A stretch of DNA of 64,000 bases from Arthrobacter sp. FW306-07-I (GTDB lineage: Bacteria; Actinomycetota; Actinomycetes; Actinomycetales; Micrococcaceae): positions 1,054,001 through 1,118,000 of the forward strand of contig NZ_CP084550.1 in assembly GCF_021800405.1 (NCBI RefSeq), written 5' to 3'. Made by a program: the position numbers and the translations under genes. This document shows positions 9,224 to 17,205 of this stretch, piece after piece. The notes below the pieces were generated by a model that was not told the DNA's origin, did no database searches, and was given only the letters and a program-made list of their open reading frames with translations. Positions within the stretch are counted from its first letter, which is position 1. Each line of letters starts with the position of its first letter.

Positions 9224-11088
9224 GCTCTGCTCCTTGCGTCGGTGTAGAGGTTTTCCACGAAGTGGCGGGCGCGTTCTGTGAAGACGGCGCGTTTGAGCTT
9301 CATGGTGGGGGTGACCAGCCCGTGGGACTCGTTGAGGTCGGCCAGCAGCAGCACGAACTTTCGCACCTGTTCCGACCGGGCCAGGCGGGCGTTCGCGGCA
9401 GTGACCACTTTGCCCACCACCCCCAGCAGCCGCTCGTCCTCGATCTGGACCGCGCTGCCGTCATCGGGGATCCGCAGCCCGGCAAGGTCGGCGATGCCCT
9501 CCCGCTCGGCCCAGGCCGCCACGGACTCCGGGTCCAGCAGCACCAGCCCGCCCAGGTAGGGCTTGCCCTCGCCCACCATGACGGCGTGCGCCACCAGGGG
9601 GTCGCCCTCCACGTAGCCTTCCCAGATGGAGGGGGTCACGGTTTTGCCGCCCGCGGTGACGATCACGTCCTTGATCCGGCCCTTGAGGGTGAGCCGGCCG
9701 CCGGAGTCCAGGGAGCCCAGGTCGCCGGTACGGAAGAAGCCGTCCACAAAAGCATCCGCATTGTCGGATGCCCGGCGGTATCCGGCGAAGACTCCCACGC
9801 CGCGGGCCAGCACCTCGCCCTGGTCCGAGATCCGCACCGTGGTGCCGGGCATCGGCACGCCGACCGTTCCGGAATGGATGGCGCCGGGCAGGTTGCCGGT
9901 GAGCGGGGCAGTGGTCTCCGTGAGCCCGTAGCCTTCGATGACGGGCAGGCCCAGGCCGCGGAAGAAGAGGGACAGATCGGCATCCAGGGCGCCCGCCCCG
10001 GAGAGCAGGCAGTCCAGCCGGCCGCCCACCAGCGCCCGGAGGCGGGGGTAGAAAAGCCGGTCGAACACCGCGCGCCGCACCCGCAGGCCGCGCGGGGCAC
10101 TCAGGGAGGGATCGGCGTCGTGCGCTTCGGCAAACCTGCCCCACTCCACGGCCGTGCGCTGCGCCAACGCCCACACGCGGCCCAGGTGTTTCTGCGCCGC
10201 GGCGGCGGCTGCGGAGGCCTGGATTTTCTGCAGGACGCGGGGGACCACCACCAGGAACGTGGGCCTGAGCGCGCCGAGGGCGGGCACCACGTCGCGGGGG
10301 TCGGAGAGGTGCGCGATGCGCATGCCGTTGGCCACGCAGATCAGCTGCAGGCCGCGGGCAAGGACGTGCGCCATGGGCAGGAAGATGATGGTATTGCCGT
10401 CCTCGCGGACCACGCTGGTGTAGGCGGCGCCCACGTTGAGGATCTGGCCGACGAAGTTGCGGTGGGTGATCAGGGCGCCCTTGGGGGCTGCGGTAGTGCC
10501 GGAGGTGTAGACGATGGTGGCCACCGAATCGAGGTCGTGCAGCAGGCGGCGTTCCTCCACGTCGCCGTCCGGTATCTCCGCGCCGCCCTGGACCAGGGCT
10601 GCCAGGTCGGCGCCGGGGCGGGCATCCATGGTCCAGACACCCAGGTGCCCAGCACCGTTCCCCGCAAAGCCCTGCTCCAGCAGGGCAGCGTGCGCGGCGG
10701 TGCCGGCGAGCGCCAGGCGGACGTCGGCGTCTTCCAGGACGGCGGTCACCTGCGGCAGGGCGGAGGTTTCGTAGATGGGAACCACGACGGCGGCGGCGAA
10801 CCACGCTGCCATGTCCGCCACCGCCCATTCATAGCGGGTGGGGGACATTATGGCCATCGAATCGCCGGGCTGCAGGCCGGCGGCGATCAGGCCCTTGGCC
10901 AGGGCGCGGACTTCGTCCACGAACTGCCGGGTGGTTACCTGCCGCCAGGGATCGGTGACGGGGGCTCCGCCGGCCCGGACCTCGAAGGCGACGTGGTCCG
11001 GGGAGATGCGGAAGCGGTGCATCAGCAGGTCCGTGGCGTTCCGGTGCCCGGACAGGTCGGCCAGCGGCGGGGAGGTGAACTCTCTCAA
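9220..11088 (-). CDS. Long-chain acyl-CoA synthetase (AMP-binding protein)
   Basis: A 622-residue ATP-dependent fatty acid:CoA ligase. The adenylation motifs are intact: TIVYTSGTTAAPKGALITH (phosphate-binding A3), GYGLTETTAPLT (A5), FFRTGDLG and LKGRIKDVIVTAGGKTVTP (A7-A8). The length and motif set match bacterial FadD15-type long-chain synthetases. The start is TTG at 11088, because AAGGA lies upstream and TTGA overlaps the MarR stop; the next in-frame Met is about 22 residues inside conserved sequence. It activates fatty acids for beta-oxidation or lipid synthesis and is probably repressed by the MarR protein encoded first in the operon. Confidence 0.9.
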   Translation of the reverse strand: MREFTSPPLADLSGHRNATDLLMHRFRISPDHVAFEVRAGGAPVTDPWRQVTTRQFVDEVRALAKGLIAAGLQPGDSMAIMSPTRYEWAVADMAAWFAAAVVVPIYETSALPQVTAVLEDADVRLALAGTAAHAALLEQGFAGNGAGHLGVWTMDARPGADLAALVQGGAEIPDGDVEERRLLHDLDSVATIVYTSGTTAAPKGALITHRNFVGQILNVGAAYTSVVREDGNTIIFLPMAHVLARGLQLICVANGMRIAHLSDPRDVVPALGALRPTFLVVVPRVLQKIQASAAAAAAQKHLGRVWALAQRTAVEWGRFAEAHDADPSLSAPRGLRVRRAVFDRLFYPRLRALVGGRLDCLLSGAGALDADLSLFFRGLGLPVIEGYGLTETTAPLTGNLPGAIHSGTVGVPMPGTTVRISDQGEVLARGVGVFAGYRRASDNADAFVDGFFRTGDLGSLDSGGRLTLKGRIKDVIVTAGGKTVTPSIWEGYVEGDPLVAHAVMVGEGKPYLGGLVLLDPESVAAWAEREGIADLAGLRIPDDGSAVQIEDERLLGVVGKVVTAANARLARSEQVRKFVLLLADLNESHGLVTPTMKLKRAVFTERARHFVENLYTDARSRA

Positions 11089-11546
11089 GGGGTGTCCTTC
11101 TCGGAAAGGGAGTGCAGGTGGTCCTGCATGAGGTTCAGTGCGATGTTGAGGAAGTCCCCGACGGCGTCCTGCCGGGCGCGGGGGAGGGCTTCGAGGTACT
11201 GGTTGGTGGCGTCCATGAGGGGGCGCATCAGGTCCATGATGTCCTTGGTGGCCGCGGGGGTGGCGCTGACATGCACGTGCCGCCGGTCCTCCTCCGAGCG
11301 AAGCCGTTCGGCGTAACCGCGCGCTTCCAGCCGTCCGACGATGGCGGTGGTGGTGGCAGCGGTGGCGCCCAGCTTTTCGGCAAGGGTGCCCACGGTGACT
11401 GCCCCTGACTGGGCCAGCGCCGAGAGTGCGCGGTAGTCGGTGAGGTTCAGGTGCAGGCAGCGGGCCACTTCCCGCTCGGTTTCGTTGGCGAGGTCGAACA
11501 AAGCCTGGAGCGCGGACGCGGCGGGGTGGTAGGGCGGCGGGGCCAT
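11085..11546 (-). CDS. MarR family transcriptional regulator
   Basis: A 153-residue winged-helix regulator. LTDYRALSALAQSGAVTVGTL is followed by the recognition region LGATAATTTAIVGRLEARGY and the wing RSEEDRRHVHV, all standard for MarR. A perfect AGGAGG precedes ATG 11546. The gene leads a three-gene operon with 4-nt overlaps at each junction (MarR, acyl-CoA synthetase, DUF2177) and probably represses it from the AT-rich gap at 11567-11620. A fatty acid or acyl-CoA ligand is an inference from the neighbour. Confidence 0.9.
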   Translation of the reverse strand: MAPPPYHPAASALQALFDLANETEREVARCLHLNLTDYRALSALAQSGAVTVGTLAEKLGATAATTTAIVGRLEARGYAERLRSEEDRRHVHVSATPAATKDIMDLMRPLMDATNQYLEALPRARQDAVGDFLNIALNLMQDHLHSLSEKDTP

Positions 11547-11566
11547 GGTTCCTCCTCAGCAGCCTT

Positions 11567-11594
11567 ATAGTAGTTATTGTCCTCTAGTCATCAA
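11567..11594 (-). promoter_or_regulatory. Likely promoter of the marR operon
   Basis: Reading the minus strand, TTGATG (11594-11589), 16 bases, then TACTAT (11572-11567) makes a fair sigma-70-type -35/-10 pair about 20 bases before the MarR ribosome site. The AT-rich composition contrasts with its surroundings. Confidence 0.5.
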
Positions 11595-11620
11595 ATTCAT
11601 TTGAATACATGAAAGACTAG
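11584..11620. promoter_or_regulatory. Nested dyads, candidate MarR operator
   Basis: CTAGTC (11584-11589) pairs with GACTAG (11615-11620). Inside it lies ATTCA-TT-TGAAT (11595-11606). It overlaps the -35 of the marR promoter and lies before the divergent DUF1295 gene, so a MarR dimer here could control both. Confidence 0.45.
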
Positions 11621-11682
11621 CAGGCGCGGTTGGGACCGGTCGTGCAGCAGCGCGCGGCCGGCCAGGGGAAAGGAACCTGTCC

Positions 11683-12552
11683 GTGAACGACAAGAGCCGC
11701 AAGGCACTCATCAGTACCGTTATCGCCGTGGTGTTGGCGGTGCTCATCGCCCTCGCCGGAAGCCAGGGCGGAGCCAGGATCGCCGGGTGGCCCGTGTTCG
11801 CGCTGGGAGTTGCCATCGCGTTCGTCATCCAGTGGCTGGTGTTCATTCCGTCCTTCAAGGCGCAGACGGAGAAGTTCTACGACCTCACCGGCGCCCTCAC
11901 CTACATCTCCATCACGGTGTTCCTGGTGCTGGCGTCCCCGGGGGTGGACGCGCGCGGATTGCTGCTGGCGGCCATGGTGGTGCTGTGGGCCGCGCGGCTG
12001 GGAAGCTTCCTGTTCCTGCGGATCAGCAAGCACGGCAAGGACGACCGCTTCGATGAGCTCAAGCCCGACTTCTTCCGCTTCCTGAATACCTGGACCCTCC
12101 AGGGCCTGTGGGTGGTGCTCACCGCCGCGCTTGCCTGGGTGGCCATCACTTCGGACAAGAAAGTGGGCCTGGACGGGTTCTTCTGGGTGGGCCTGCTGGT
12201 GTGGCTGGTTGGCATCAGTATCGAGACCGTGGCCGACGTGCAGAAGACCCGCTTTAAGGACAACCCCGCAAACAAGGGCCGGTTCATCAACACCGGCCTG
12301 TGGTCCAAGTCCCGCCACCCCAACTACTTCGGAGAGATCACGCTCTGGGTGGGCGTGGCCATCATCGCGCTGCCTGTACTCCAGGGCTGGCAGTGGGCGG
12401 CACTGATTTCCCCGGTGTTCGTGGCCCTGCTCCTGATCAAGGGCAGCGGCGTGCCGCCCCTTGAGAAAAAGGCGGACAAGAAGTGGGGCGGCCAGGCCGA
12501 CTACGAGGCCTACAAGAAGAACACCCCTGTGCTGGTACCAAAACTGAAGTAG
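11683..12552 (+). CDS. DUF1295 domain-containing membrane protein (steroid 5-alpha-reductase-like)
   Basis: A 289-residue multi-helix protein. The C-terminal block FINTGLWSKSRHPNYFGEITLW is the signature of the DUF1295 / steroid 5-alpha-reductase-like fold shared with isoprenylcysteine methyltransferases. The conserved WTLQGLWVV and WLVGISIETVADVQK segments are also present. The start is GTG 11683 with GGGGAAAGGA upstream. It is divergent from the MarR operon and shares its AT-rich promoter gap, so it may belong to the same lipid regulon. The reaction is not established; members are presumed NADPH-dependent reductases or lipid-binding. Confidence 0.87.
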   Translation: MNDKSRKALISTVIAVVLAVLIALAGSQGGARIAGWPVFALGVAIAFVIQWLVFIPSFKAQTEKFYDLTGALTYISITVFLVLASPGVDARGLLLAAMVVLWAARLGSFLFLRISKHGKDDRFDELKPDFFRFLNTWTLQGLWVVLTAALAWVAITSDKKVGLDGFFWVGLLVWLVGISIETVADVQKTRFKDNPANKGRFINTGLWSKSRHPNYFGEITLWVGVAIIALPVLQGWQWAALISPVFVALLLIKGSGVPPLEKKADKKWGGQADYEAYKKNTPVLVPKLK

Positions 12553-12574
12553 GGCTTTCCCAAACAGGGATTGA

Positions 12575-12608
12575 CGACGGCGGCCTCCGGAACCGGGTGC
12601 CGCCGTCG
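12575..12608 (+). terminator. Hairpin terminator after the DUF1295 gene
   Basis: A 10-bp stem CGACGGCGGC (12575-12584) pairs with 12599-12608 around a 14-base loop. There is no T-tract. The same stem sequence recurs at 13837, 14912 and 16783. Confidence 0.65.
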
Positions 12609-12633
12609 CCCGTTGTTCAGGTACGATTTAACC

Positions 12634-12738
12634 CATCAAGGGGAGTACTCCCGTCTGTGGTTGGCCCGTCAATACGGATGCAGCGATGCATCCCGGGCCA
12701 CCGGCTCCGGTTTTCACCGGGCGGAGGAGACCTTGGCG
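12634..12738 (+). ncRNA. yybP-ykoY manganese riboswitch
   Basis: The leader before the TerC gene carries the conserved elements of this riboswitch. These are TCAAGGGGAGTACTC at the 5' side, GTCAATACGG in the middle, a CCGGCTCCGG arm, and GGAGGAGACCTTGG at the 3' side whose CCTTGG pairs with the initial TCAAGG (G-T allowed) as P1. It ends about 32 bases before the TerC start. Rfam family yybP-ykoY binds Mn2+ and commonly precedes TerC-family and other manganese exporters, which agrees with the downstream gene. Confidence 0.88.
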
Positions 12739-12770
12739 TCAATGTCAGCGCCTACCCTTGGAGTACCCAC

Positions 12771-13805
12771 ATGCAGGTAACACCCCTGGTCTGGATCATC
12801 ACCCTCGCGGTGACCATTCTGTTCTTCGTTTACGAGTTCTTCGCCCACGTCCGCAAGCCGCATGAGCCGTCCATCGGCGAATCCGCCCGCTGGTCCGCGT
12901 TCTACATCGGGCTCGCCCTTTTGTTCGGCGTCGGCATCGGCGTGGTCTCGGGCTGGACGTTCGGCGGCGAGTACTTCGCCGGCTACCTCACCGAGAAAGC
13001 ACTGTCGGTCGACAACCTCTTCGTGTTCCTCATCGTGATGACAGGGTTCGCCGTTCCCAAGAAGTACCAGCAGAAAGTGCTGATGGTGGGCATCATCATC
13101 GCCTTGGTCCTGCGCGGCGGGTTCATCGCCATCGGGGCCACGCTGATCGAAAACTTCTCCTGGGTGTTCTACATCTTCGGCGCCCTGCTGCTCTTCCTCG
13201 CCTACAAGCAGGCCTTCGGCGGCCACGACGCCAACCCGGCCGACGGCAAATTCATGCAGCTGGTCCGCCGCGTCCTCCCTGTCACTCCGGACTACCACCG
13301 GGACCGGCTCACCGTGAAGCTGGACGGCAAGCGCTTCGTGACGCCGATGATGCTCACCATCATCGCCATCGGGTTCGTGGACCTGATCTTCGCCGTCGAC
13401 TCGATCCCCGCGATCTACGGCCTCACCAGCGAGGCCTACATCGTCTTCACCGCCAACGCGTTCGCCCTGATGGGCCTGCGCCAGCTGTTCTTCCTCATCG
13501 GCGGACTGCTGGAACGCCTGGTGTACCTGGCCCAGGGCCTGGCCGTGATCCTCGCGTTCATCGGCGTGAAGCTGCTCTTCCACGCCCTGCACGTCAACGA
13601 GCTCCCGTTCATCAACGGCGGCCAGCCGCTCCTGTGGGTGCCGGAGATCCCCATCTGGCTCTCGCTGCTCTTCATCGGCGCAACCATCCTGGTGGCCACG
13701 GTGGCCAGCCTGGCCAAGACCCGCGGCGGGCTGGGCGGCGGCGGAGCCGTCCACCCTGAGGTGACCCAGGAGGATACTGACTCCACGGCGGGCACGCCGC
13801 GGTAG
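12771..13805 (+). CDS. TerC family membrane protein (probable Mn2+ exporter, Alx-like)
   Basis: A 344-residue integral membrane protein of the TerC family. The two acidic helix motifs are intact: EKALSVDNLFVFLIVMTGF and FVDLIFAVDSIPAIYGLTS, whose Asp residues are thought to handle the metal. LRQLFFLIGGLLERLVYL is also characteristic. The yybP-ykoY riboswitch immediately upstream makes manganese efflux the best prediction, possibly to metallate exported enzymes. The start is the ATG at 12771; no in-frame start codon lies between it and the riboswitch. The C-terminal 25 residues are Gly-rich and variable. A 14-bp hairpin follows. Confidence 0.92.
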   Translation: MQVTPLVWIITLAVTILFFVYEFFAHVRKPHEPSIGESARWSAFYIGLALLFGVGIGVVSGWTFGGEYFAGYLTEKALSVDNLFVFLIVMTGFAVPKKYQQKVLMVGIIIALVLRGGFIAIGATLIENFSWVFYIFGALLLFLAYKQAFGGHDANPADGKFMQLVRRVLPVTPDYHRDRLTVKLDGKRFVTPMMLTIIAIGFVDLIFAVDSIPAIYGLTSEAYIVFTANAFALMGLRQLFFLIGGLLERLVYLAQGLAVILAFIGVKLLFHALHVNELPFINGGQPLLWVPEIPIWLSLLFIGATILVATVASLAKTRGGLGGGGAVHPEVTQEDTDSTAGTPR

Positions 13806-13836
13806 CCACTGGCTGGCTCTACCTATGCAGGACGGA

Positions 13837-13869
13837 CGACGGCGGCACCCGGGTTGGGTGCCGCCGTCG
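13837..13869 (+). terminator. Strong hairpin terminator after the TerC gene
   Basis: A perfect 14-bp stem CGACGGCGGCACCC (13837-13850) pairs with 13856-13869 across a 5-base loop. There is no T-tract. It is a member of the GACGGCGGCACCC hairpin family. Confidence 0.75.
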
Positions 13870-14016
13870 CAGCTTAAGCGCAGGAGTCGGGAAGGATTGC
13901 CCCAGTTGCGCTGAAACCGTCAATCTCAGCGGATTCTGGCCGCTAGGCTCTTTCGTGGCGTCAGCGTAATGGGGGCTGACGCACCAAACTTTTCGTGCAC
14001 AATCCGGGGGAACTGC

Positions 14017-14874
14017 ATGTCCAGCCACGCGTCCTTGCCCACCACCGCGCCTGCGTCCGGAACCCGCTGGAGCGCCGCCGTCGTCCTTTCCGCGTTGCTG
14101 GCCCTCTTCGGAGCAAACCTGCCGGCGGTTGCCGCGGACAGCGCCACCGCCGCAACAGTCCAGGCCGCGGACCTGTTGGAAACCCTCCCCGTGAAGGGCC
14201 GCGCGCCCAAGACGGGGTATGAGCGGTCGCTGTTCGGGCCCACATGGGCGGACGTGGACCAGAACGGCTGCGACACGCGGAACGACATCCTCAACCGGGA
14301 CCTTACCGACATCACCTACGTCAACAGCGTCCCCTGCACGGTCAAGACCGGGGTGCTCGCGGATCCCTACACGGGCACCGTCATCAACTTCGTCCGTGGC
14401 ACCACCACCAGCAGCGCCGTGCAGATCGACCACGTGGTGGCCCTCAGCGACGCCTGGCAGAAGGGCGCCCAGCAGCTGACCACGGAGCAGCGGACGGCGT
14501 TCGCCAACGACCCGCTGAACCTGCAGGCAACGGACGGGCCCACCAACCAGCAAAAGGGCGACGGCGACGCCGCCACCTGGCTGCCGCCCGCCAAGGCCTT
14601 CCGGTGCGAGTACGTGGCGCGGCAGGTTTCCGTGAAAGCGCGTTACAGCCTGTGGGTGACCCAGGCCGAGCATGACGCAATCGCCGGCATCCTGGCCGGC
14701 TGCCCCGGCCAGCCGGCACCGACCACCGTCGCACCCGCCTCTGCGTCCACCACCGTCTACTACGCCAACTGCGCCGAGGCGGTGGCAGCGGGAGCAGCCC
14801 CGCTCTACGCGGATTCCCCGGGGTACCGCTCGGGGCTGGACGGCGACGGCGACGGGGTGGCCTGCGAGGGATAA
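14017..14874 (+). CDS. Secreted DUF1524 HNH nuclease with C-terminal Excalibur motif
   Basis: A 285-residue exported protein. Residues 1-43 form a signal peptide (basic/polar start, SAAVVLSALLALFGANLPA, AVA-A cleavage). The core has the DUF1524 (GmrSD C-terminal) HNH pattern: IDHVVALSDAWQKGA, then NDPLNLQATDGPTNQQKGD and WLPP, with metal-binding His and catalytic Asn. The last 40 residues (YYANCAEAVAAGAAPLYAD ... DGDGDGVACEG) are an Excalibur calcium-binding motif. It is probably an extracellular nuclease for DNA scavenging or competition. ATG 14017 is chosen because it directly opens the signal peptide, behind CCGGGGGA. Confidence 0.9.
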   Translation: MSSHASLPTTAPASGTRWSAAVVLSALLALFGANLPAVAADSATAATVQAADLLETLPVKGRAPKTGYERSLFGPTWADVDQNGCDTRNDILNRDLTDITYVNSVPCTVKTGVLADPYTGTVINFVRGTTTSSAVQIDHVVALSDAWQKGAQQLTTEQRTAFANDPLNLQATDGPTNQQKGDGDAATWLPPAKAFRCEYVARQVSVKARYSLWVTQAEHDAIAGILAGCPGQPAPTTVAPASASTTVYYANCAEAVAAGAAPLYADSPGYRSGLDGDGDGVACEG

Positions 14875-14911
14875 GCGGCCTGGTAACCCCTACCGTCCGG
14901 TGTGCGCAACG

Positions 14912-14948
14912 GCCGACGGCGGCACCCGGCCTGGGTGCCGCCGTCGGC
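14912..14948. terminator. Strong hairpin terminator between convergent genes
   Basis: A perfect 16-bp stem GCCGACGGCGGCACCC (14912-14927) pairs with 14933-14948 with a 5-base loop. It can serve the nuclease gene and the convergent phosphodiesterase gene. Confidence 0.78.
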
Positions 14949-14973
14949 TGTGTGCCCTAAAGGTCAAAGGGTG

Positions 14974-16035
14974 TCAGCCCTGGTACGCCTTCGGCAGCTT
15001 CAGGCCGCGTTCCTCCATGAGGGTGCGCAGGCGGGTGGGGTAGTCGGTGATGATGCCGTCCACGCCCATGTCCATCAGCCGGGTCATGTCCGCGGTGGTG
15101 TTCACGGTCCAGGGGATGACGGCCAGGCCCAGTTCGTGGGCTTCGGCGATCATCGTGGGGGTGACTGAACTGAACGTGGGGGAGACGACGTCGTACCCCT
15201 GGGCGGCGGCCGCCTTGGGAAGGGAACCGTCGTAGTCGTCGATGTCGATGCCGCCCAGGTTGGGGCTGGCACCCGGCTTGCCCACGCCCATCCAGGCGTC
15301 GCCGCTGGACAGCGCAACGAGCGTCAGCTCCGGCGCGATCTGCTTGGTGAGGTTCAGCGAGGACCAGTCGAAGGACTGCAGGGTGGTGCGGTCCGCCATG
15401 CCGGATGCTTCGATCTCCGCCACCACGGCGCGGGTGAGCGACTCCATGCCGGCGCCGCCAATCTCGGTGTCGTTGACCTTGGTTTCGACGTTGAACCGGA
15501 CCTTGTCGGCCTTGCGGTCGCGGCCCAGCTGGTAGACGTCCTTGAGCTCGGCGATCCGGTTGCCCTCTATCACGTCCTGCTCCGGGAACCCGGGCAGCTG
15601 CTTGTAGCCACAGTCCAGCGTCTTCAGCTGGGCCAGGGACAGGTCGGCCACGCGGCGGCCCACATAGGGGAACTCGGGATCACCCGCGCTGGCAGGGGCG
15701 GTGTCAACGCACTTGTTGGCCTGGATGGTGTCGTCGTGCCAGACCACCACCTTGCCGTCCTGGGTCAGGTGCGTGTCCAGCTCCAGCGTCGTCACGCCCA
15801 GGGCAAGGGAATTCCCGAACGCGGCCAGGGACTCCTCGGTCCACTGGCCGCGGCCGCCACGGTGGCTCTGCAGATCGAAGGAGCCGTTGCGCTCGTTGGT
15901 TTTGATCGCCGAGGTGGCGGTTCCGGCAGCGTTCGACGACGGCGTGCCGGCCGGGTTGCCTTCGGCGGCGACGGCGGGGCCCCCCATGGAAGCGATGAGG
16001 GCGGCGGCTGCCGCGGCGGTCAGGACGTGGCGCAT
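14974..16035 (-). CDS. Secreted glycerophosphodiester phosphodiesterase family protein
   Basis: A 353-residue enzyme with a signal peptide (MRHVLTAAAAAALIASMGGPAVAAE). The GDPD TIM-barrel motifs are all present: SHRGGRGQWTEESLAAF (catalytic His and Glu), LELDTHLTQDGKVVVWHDD (metal Glu/Asp and second His), VETK, and the closing IPWTVNTTADMTRLMDMGVDGIITDYP. It hydrolyses glycerophosphodiesters to glycerol-3-phosphate and alcohol outside the membrane, for phosphate or carbon recovery. ATG 16035 follows AGGAGG. No GlpT or ugp genes are adjacent. Confidence 0.93.
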   Translation of the reverse strand: MRHVLTAAAAAALIASMGGPAVAAEGNPAGTPSSNAAGTATSAIKTNERNGSFDLQSHRGGRGQWTEESLAAFGNSLALGVTTLELDTHLTQDGKVVVWHDDTIQANKCVDTAPASAGDPEFPYVGRRVADLSLAQLKTLDCGYKQLPGFPEQDVIEGNRIAELKDVYQLGRDRKADKVRFNVETKVNDTEIGGAGMESLTRAVVAEIEASGMADRTTLQSFDWSSLNLTKQIAPELTLVALSSGDAWMGVGKPGASPNLGGIDIDDYDGSLPKAAAAQGYDVVSPTFSSVTPTMIAEAHELGLAVIPWTVNTTADMTRLMDMGVDGIITDYPTRLRTLMEERGLKLPKAYQG

Positions 16036-16273
16036 GGTGGTTCCTCCTGGGGTGGCGGGGCCGGCGGGTGGCCGGCGAGTGACCAGTCCACGCTAGGGAG
16101 GGCAGGTTGCGCAATGGGTGCGGCGAGTTGGAGGGGAGGTTAACGGGACGTAGCCGCCGGCAGGGGAGGACTCCCCATCCTGTTCCCTGTCTTTTTGTGT
16201 CTATTCGTTGTGCTTATATGAGCCTGCGCTGCAGCATTCAGCTGCAACCAGCCACTCACCACGTTGGAGAATC

Positions 16274-16771
16274 ATGAAATTCACGAAGGGTAAACCGAAG
16301 CTCAAGGGCTTGTCGCTGCTTGTCGCCGTTGGGGTGACGACAGGGGCGTCCCTGGTCGCAGCGCTTCCCGCCGATGCCGCAGGCCCGTGCGGCACCGGAT
16401 ACACGTACATCGGCTCCCACCCCATCACCGTGCCCAGCTACAGCAAGGACTACCGCTACGGAAAGCCCGGAACCAAAACCGGCTCCATCGATGTGTACTG
16501 GAACTCTACGGCGCGGAAAAACTGTTCTGTCGCTTACGCCTACGGCCCCACCTACGGTGTCCGGATGTACCGCCAGAACATGATCGGACGGTACCCGTCC
16601 TACGGCCCCGACGACATCTCGCACGACTATTACTCCTACTATGCGGGACCGGTCTACACGGATACGCAACCGGTCGGCGGCCAGTGCATCACCCTGGACG
16701 CGAGCTTTGGGCCGAACTCAACGGACAAATCCAGCTGGGGTGCTGCGTTCTACAGCCCCGTTCACTGCTAA
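16274..16771 (+). CDS. Secreted hypothetical protein, Tyr-rich
   Basis: A 165-residue protein with a clear signal peptide (MKFTKGKPKLKGLSLLVAVG..., cleavage after ALPADA-A near residue 36). The mature part is rich in Tyr, Ser and Gly and has four Cys (CGTGYTY, KNCSVAY, GGQCITLD, PVHC), probably two disulfides. ATG 16274 is preceded by TTGGAGA. The family is not recognised. Exported small actinobacterial proteins of this look often have surface or antibiosis roles, but nothing in the sequence proves one. Confidence 0.75.
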   Translation: MKFTKGKPKLKGLSLLVAVGVTTGASLVAALPADAAGPCGTGYTYIGSHPITVPSYSKDYRYGKPGTKTGSIDVYWNSTARKNCSVAYAYGPTYGVRMYRQNMIGRYPSYGPDDISHDYYSYYAGPVYTDTQPVGGQCITLDASFGPNSTDKSSWGAAFYSPVHC

Positions 16772-16782
16772 CCAAGAATTTC

Positions 16783-16812
16783 GACGGCGGTACCCGGACG
16801 GGTGCCGCCGTC
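16783..16812 (+). terminator. Hairpin terminator after the secreted protein
   Basis: A 13-bp stem GACGGCGGTACCC (16783-16795) pairs with 16800-16812 with one T-G pair and a 4-base loop. It is the fourth member of the same hairpin family. Confidence 0.7.
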
Positions 16813-16821
16813 CCGGGTTCG

Positions 16822-16855
16822 TGCGCCACACTGGAGTCTGCGCCACACTGGAGTC
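16822..16855. repeat. 17-bp tandem duplication
   Basis: TGCGCCACACTGGAGTC occurs twice head-to-tail directly after the terminator and before the 88-residue gene. Confidence 0.9.
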
Positions 16856-16886
16856 TGCTCCTCCCACCAACGAAAGCAGGACTCCC

Positions 16887-17153
16887 TTGATAACTCTCCA
16901 GCAGGACGCCGACGGCTTTGTCCGCATGAACCGGCACTACCCGGCCAGCGTCCGAATCAGGATTGCCTTCAATGACGGCACCACCGGCGAGTTCTCGGGC
17001 CAGACCCTCAACAACGCCTACGACGCTGCGCTCGCCGAGTTCCGGGCCAAGAACGGGCTCGACGCGAAAGGGTTCAACCGGGCTCCGGCAAAGCGGACCA
17101 ACTCCGGCAACAGGGTGGACTTCGTGCCGGTGCATCCAGGCATGGGAGAGTAG
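16887..17153 (+). CDS. Small hypothetical protein (88 aa)
   Basis: A short protein reading LITLQQDADGFVRMNRH at the start, then RIRIAFNDGTTGEFSGQTL and NNAYDAALAEFRAKNGLDAKG. The composition and amphipathic pattern look genuinely coding. TTG 16887 is favoured because AGCAGGA lies about six bases upstream; the alternative is ATG 16926. The C-terminal tail is basic. No family is recognised and the neighbours give no clue. Confidence 0.55.
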   Translation: MITLQQDADGFVRMNRHYPASVRIRIAFNDGTTGEFSGQTLNNAYDAALAEFRAKNGLDAKGFNRAPAKRTNSGNRVDFVPVHPGMGE

Positions 17154-17205
17154 CCCAGAGATGCAGCCGCGCTGCTCAGGCAGAGCGGGAATGTGCAGCG
17201 CTTGG

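Noticed and set aside
9262..11316. Plus-strand open frame of 684 codons opposite the acyl-CoA synthetase
   Set aside because: No family resemblance; the acyl-CoA synthetase on the other strand has all its motifs.
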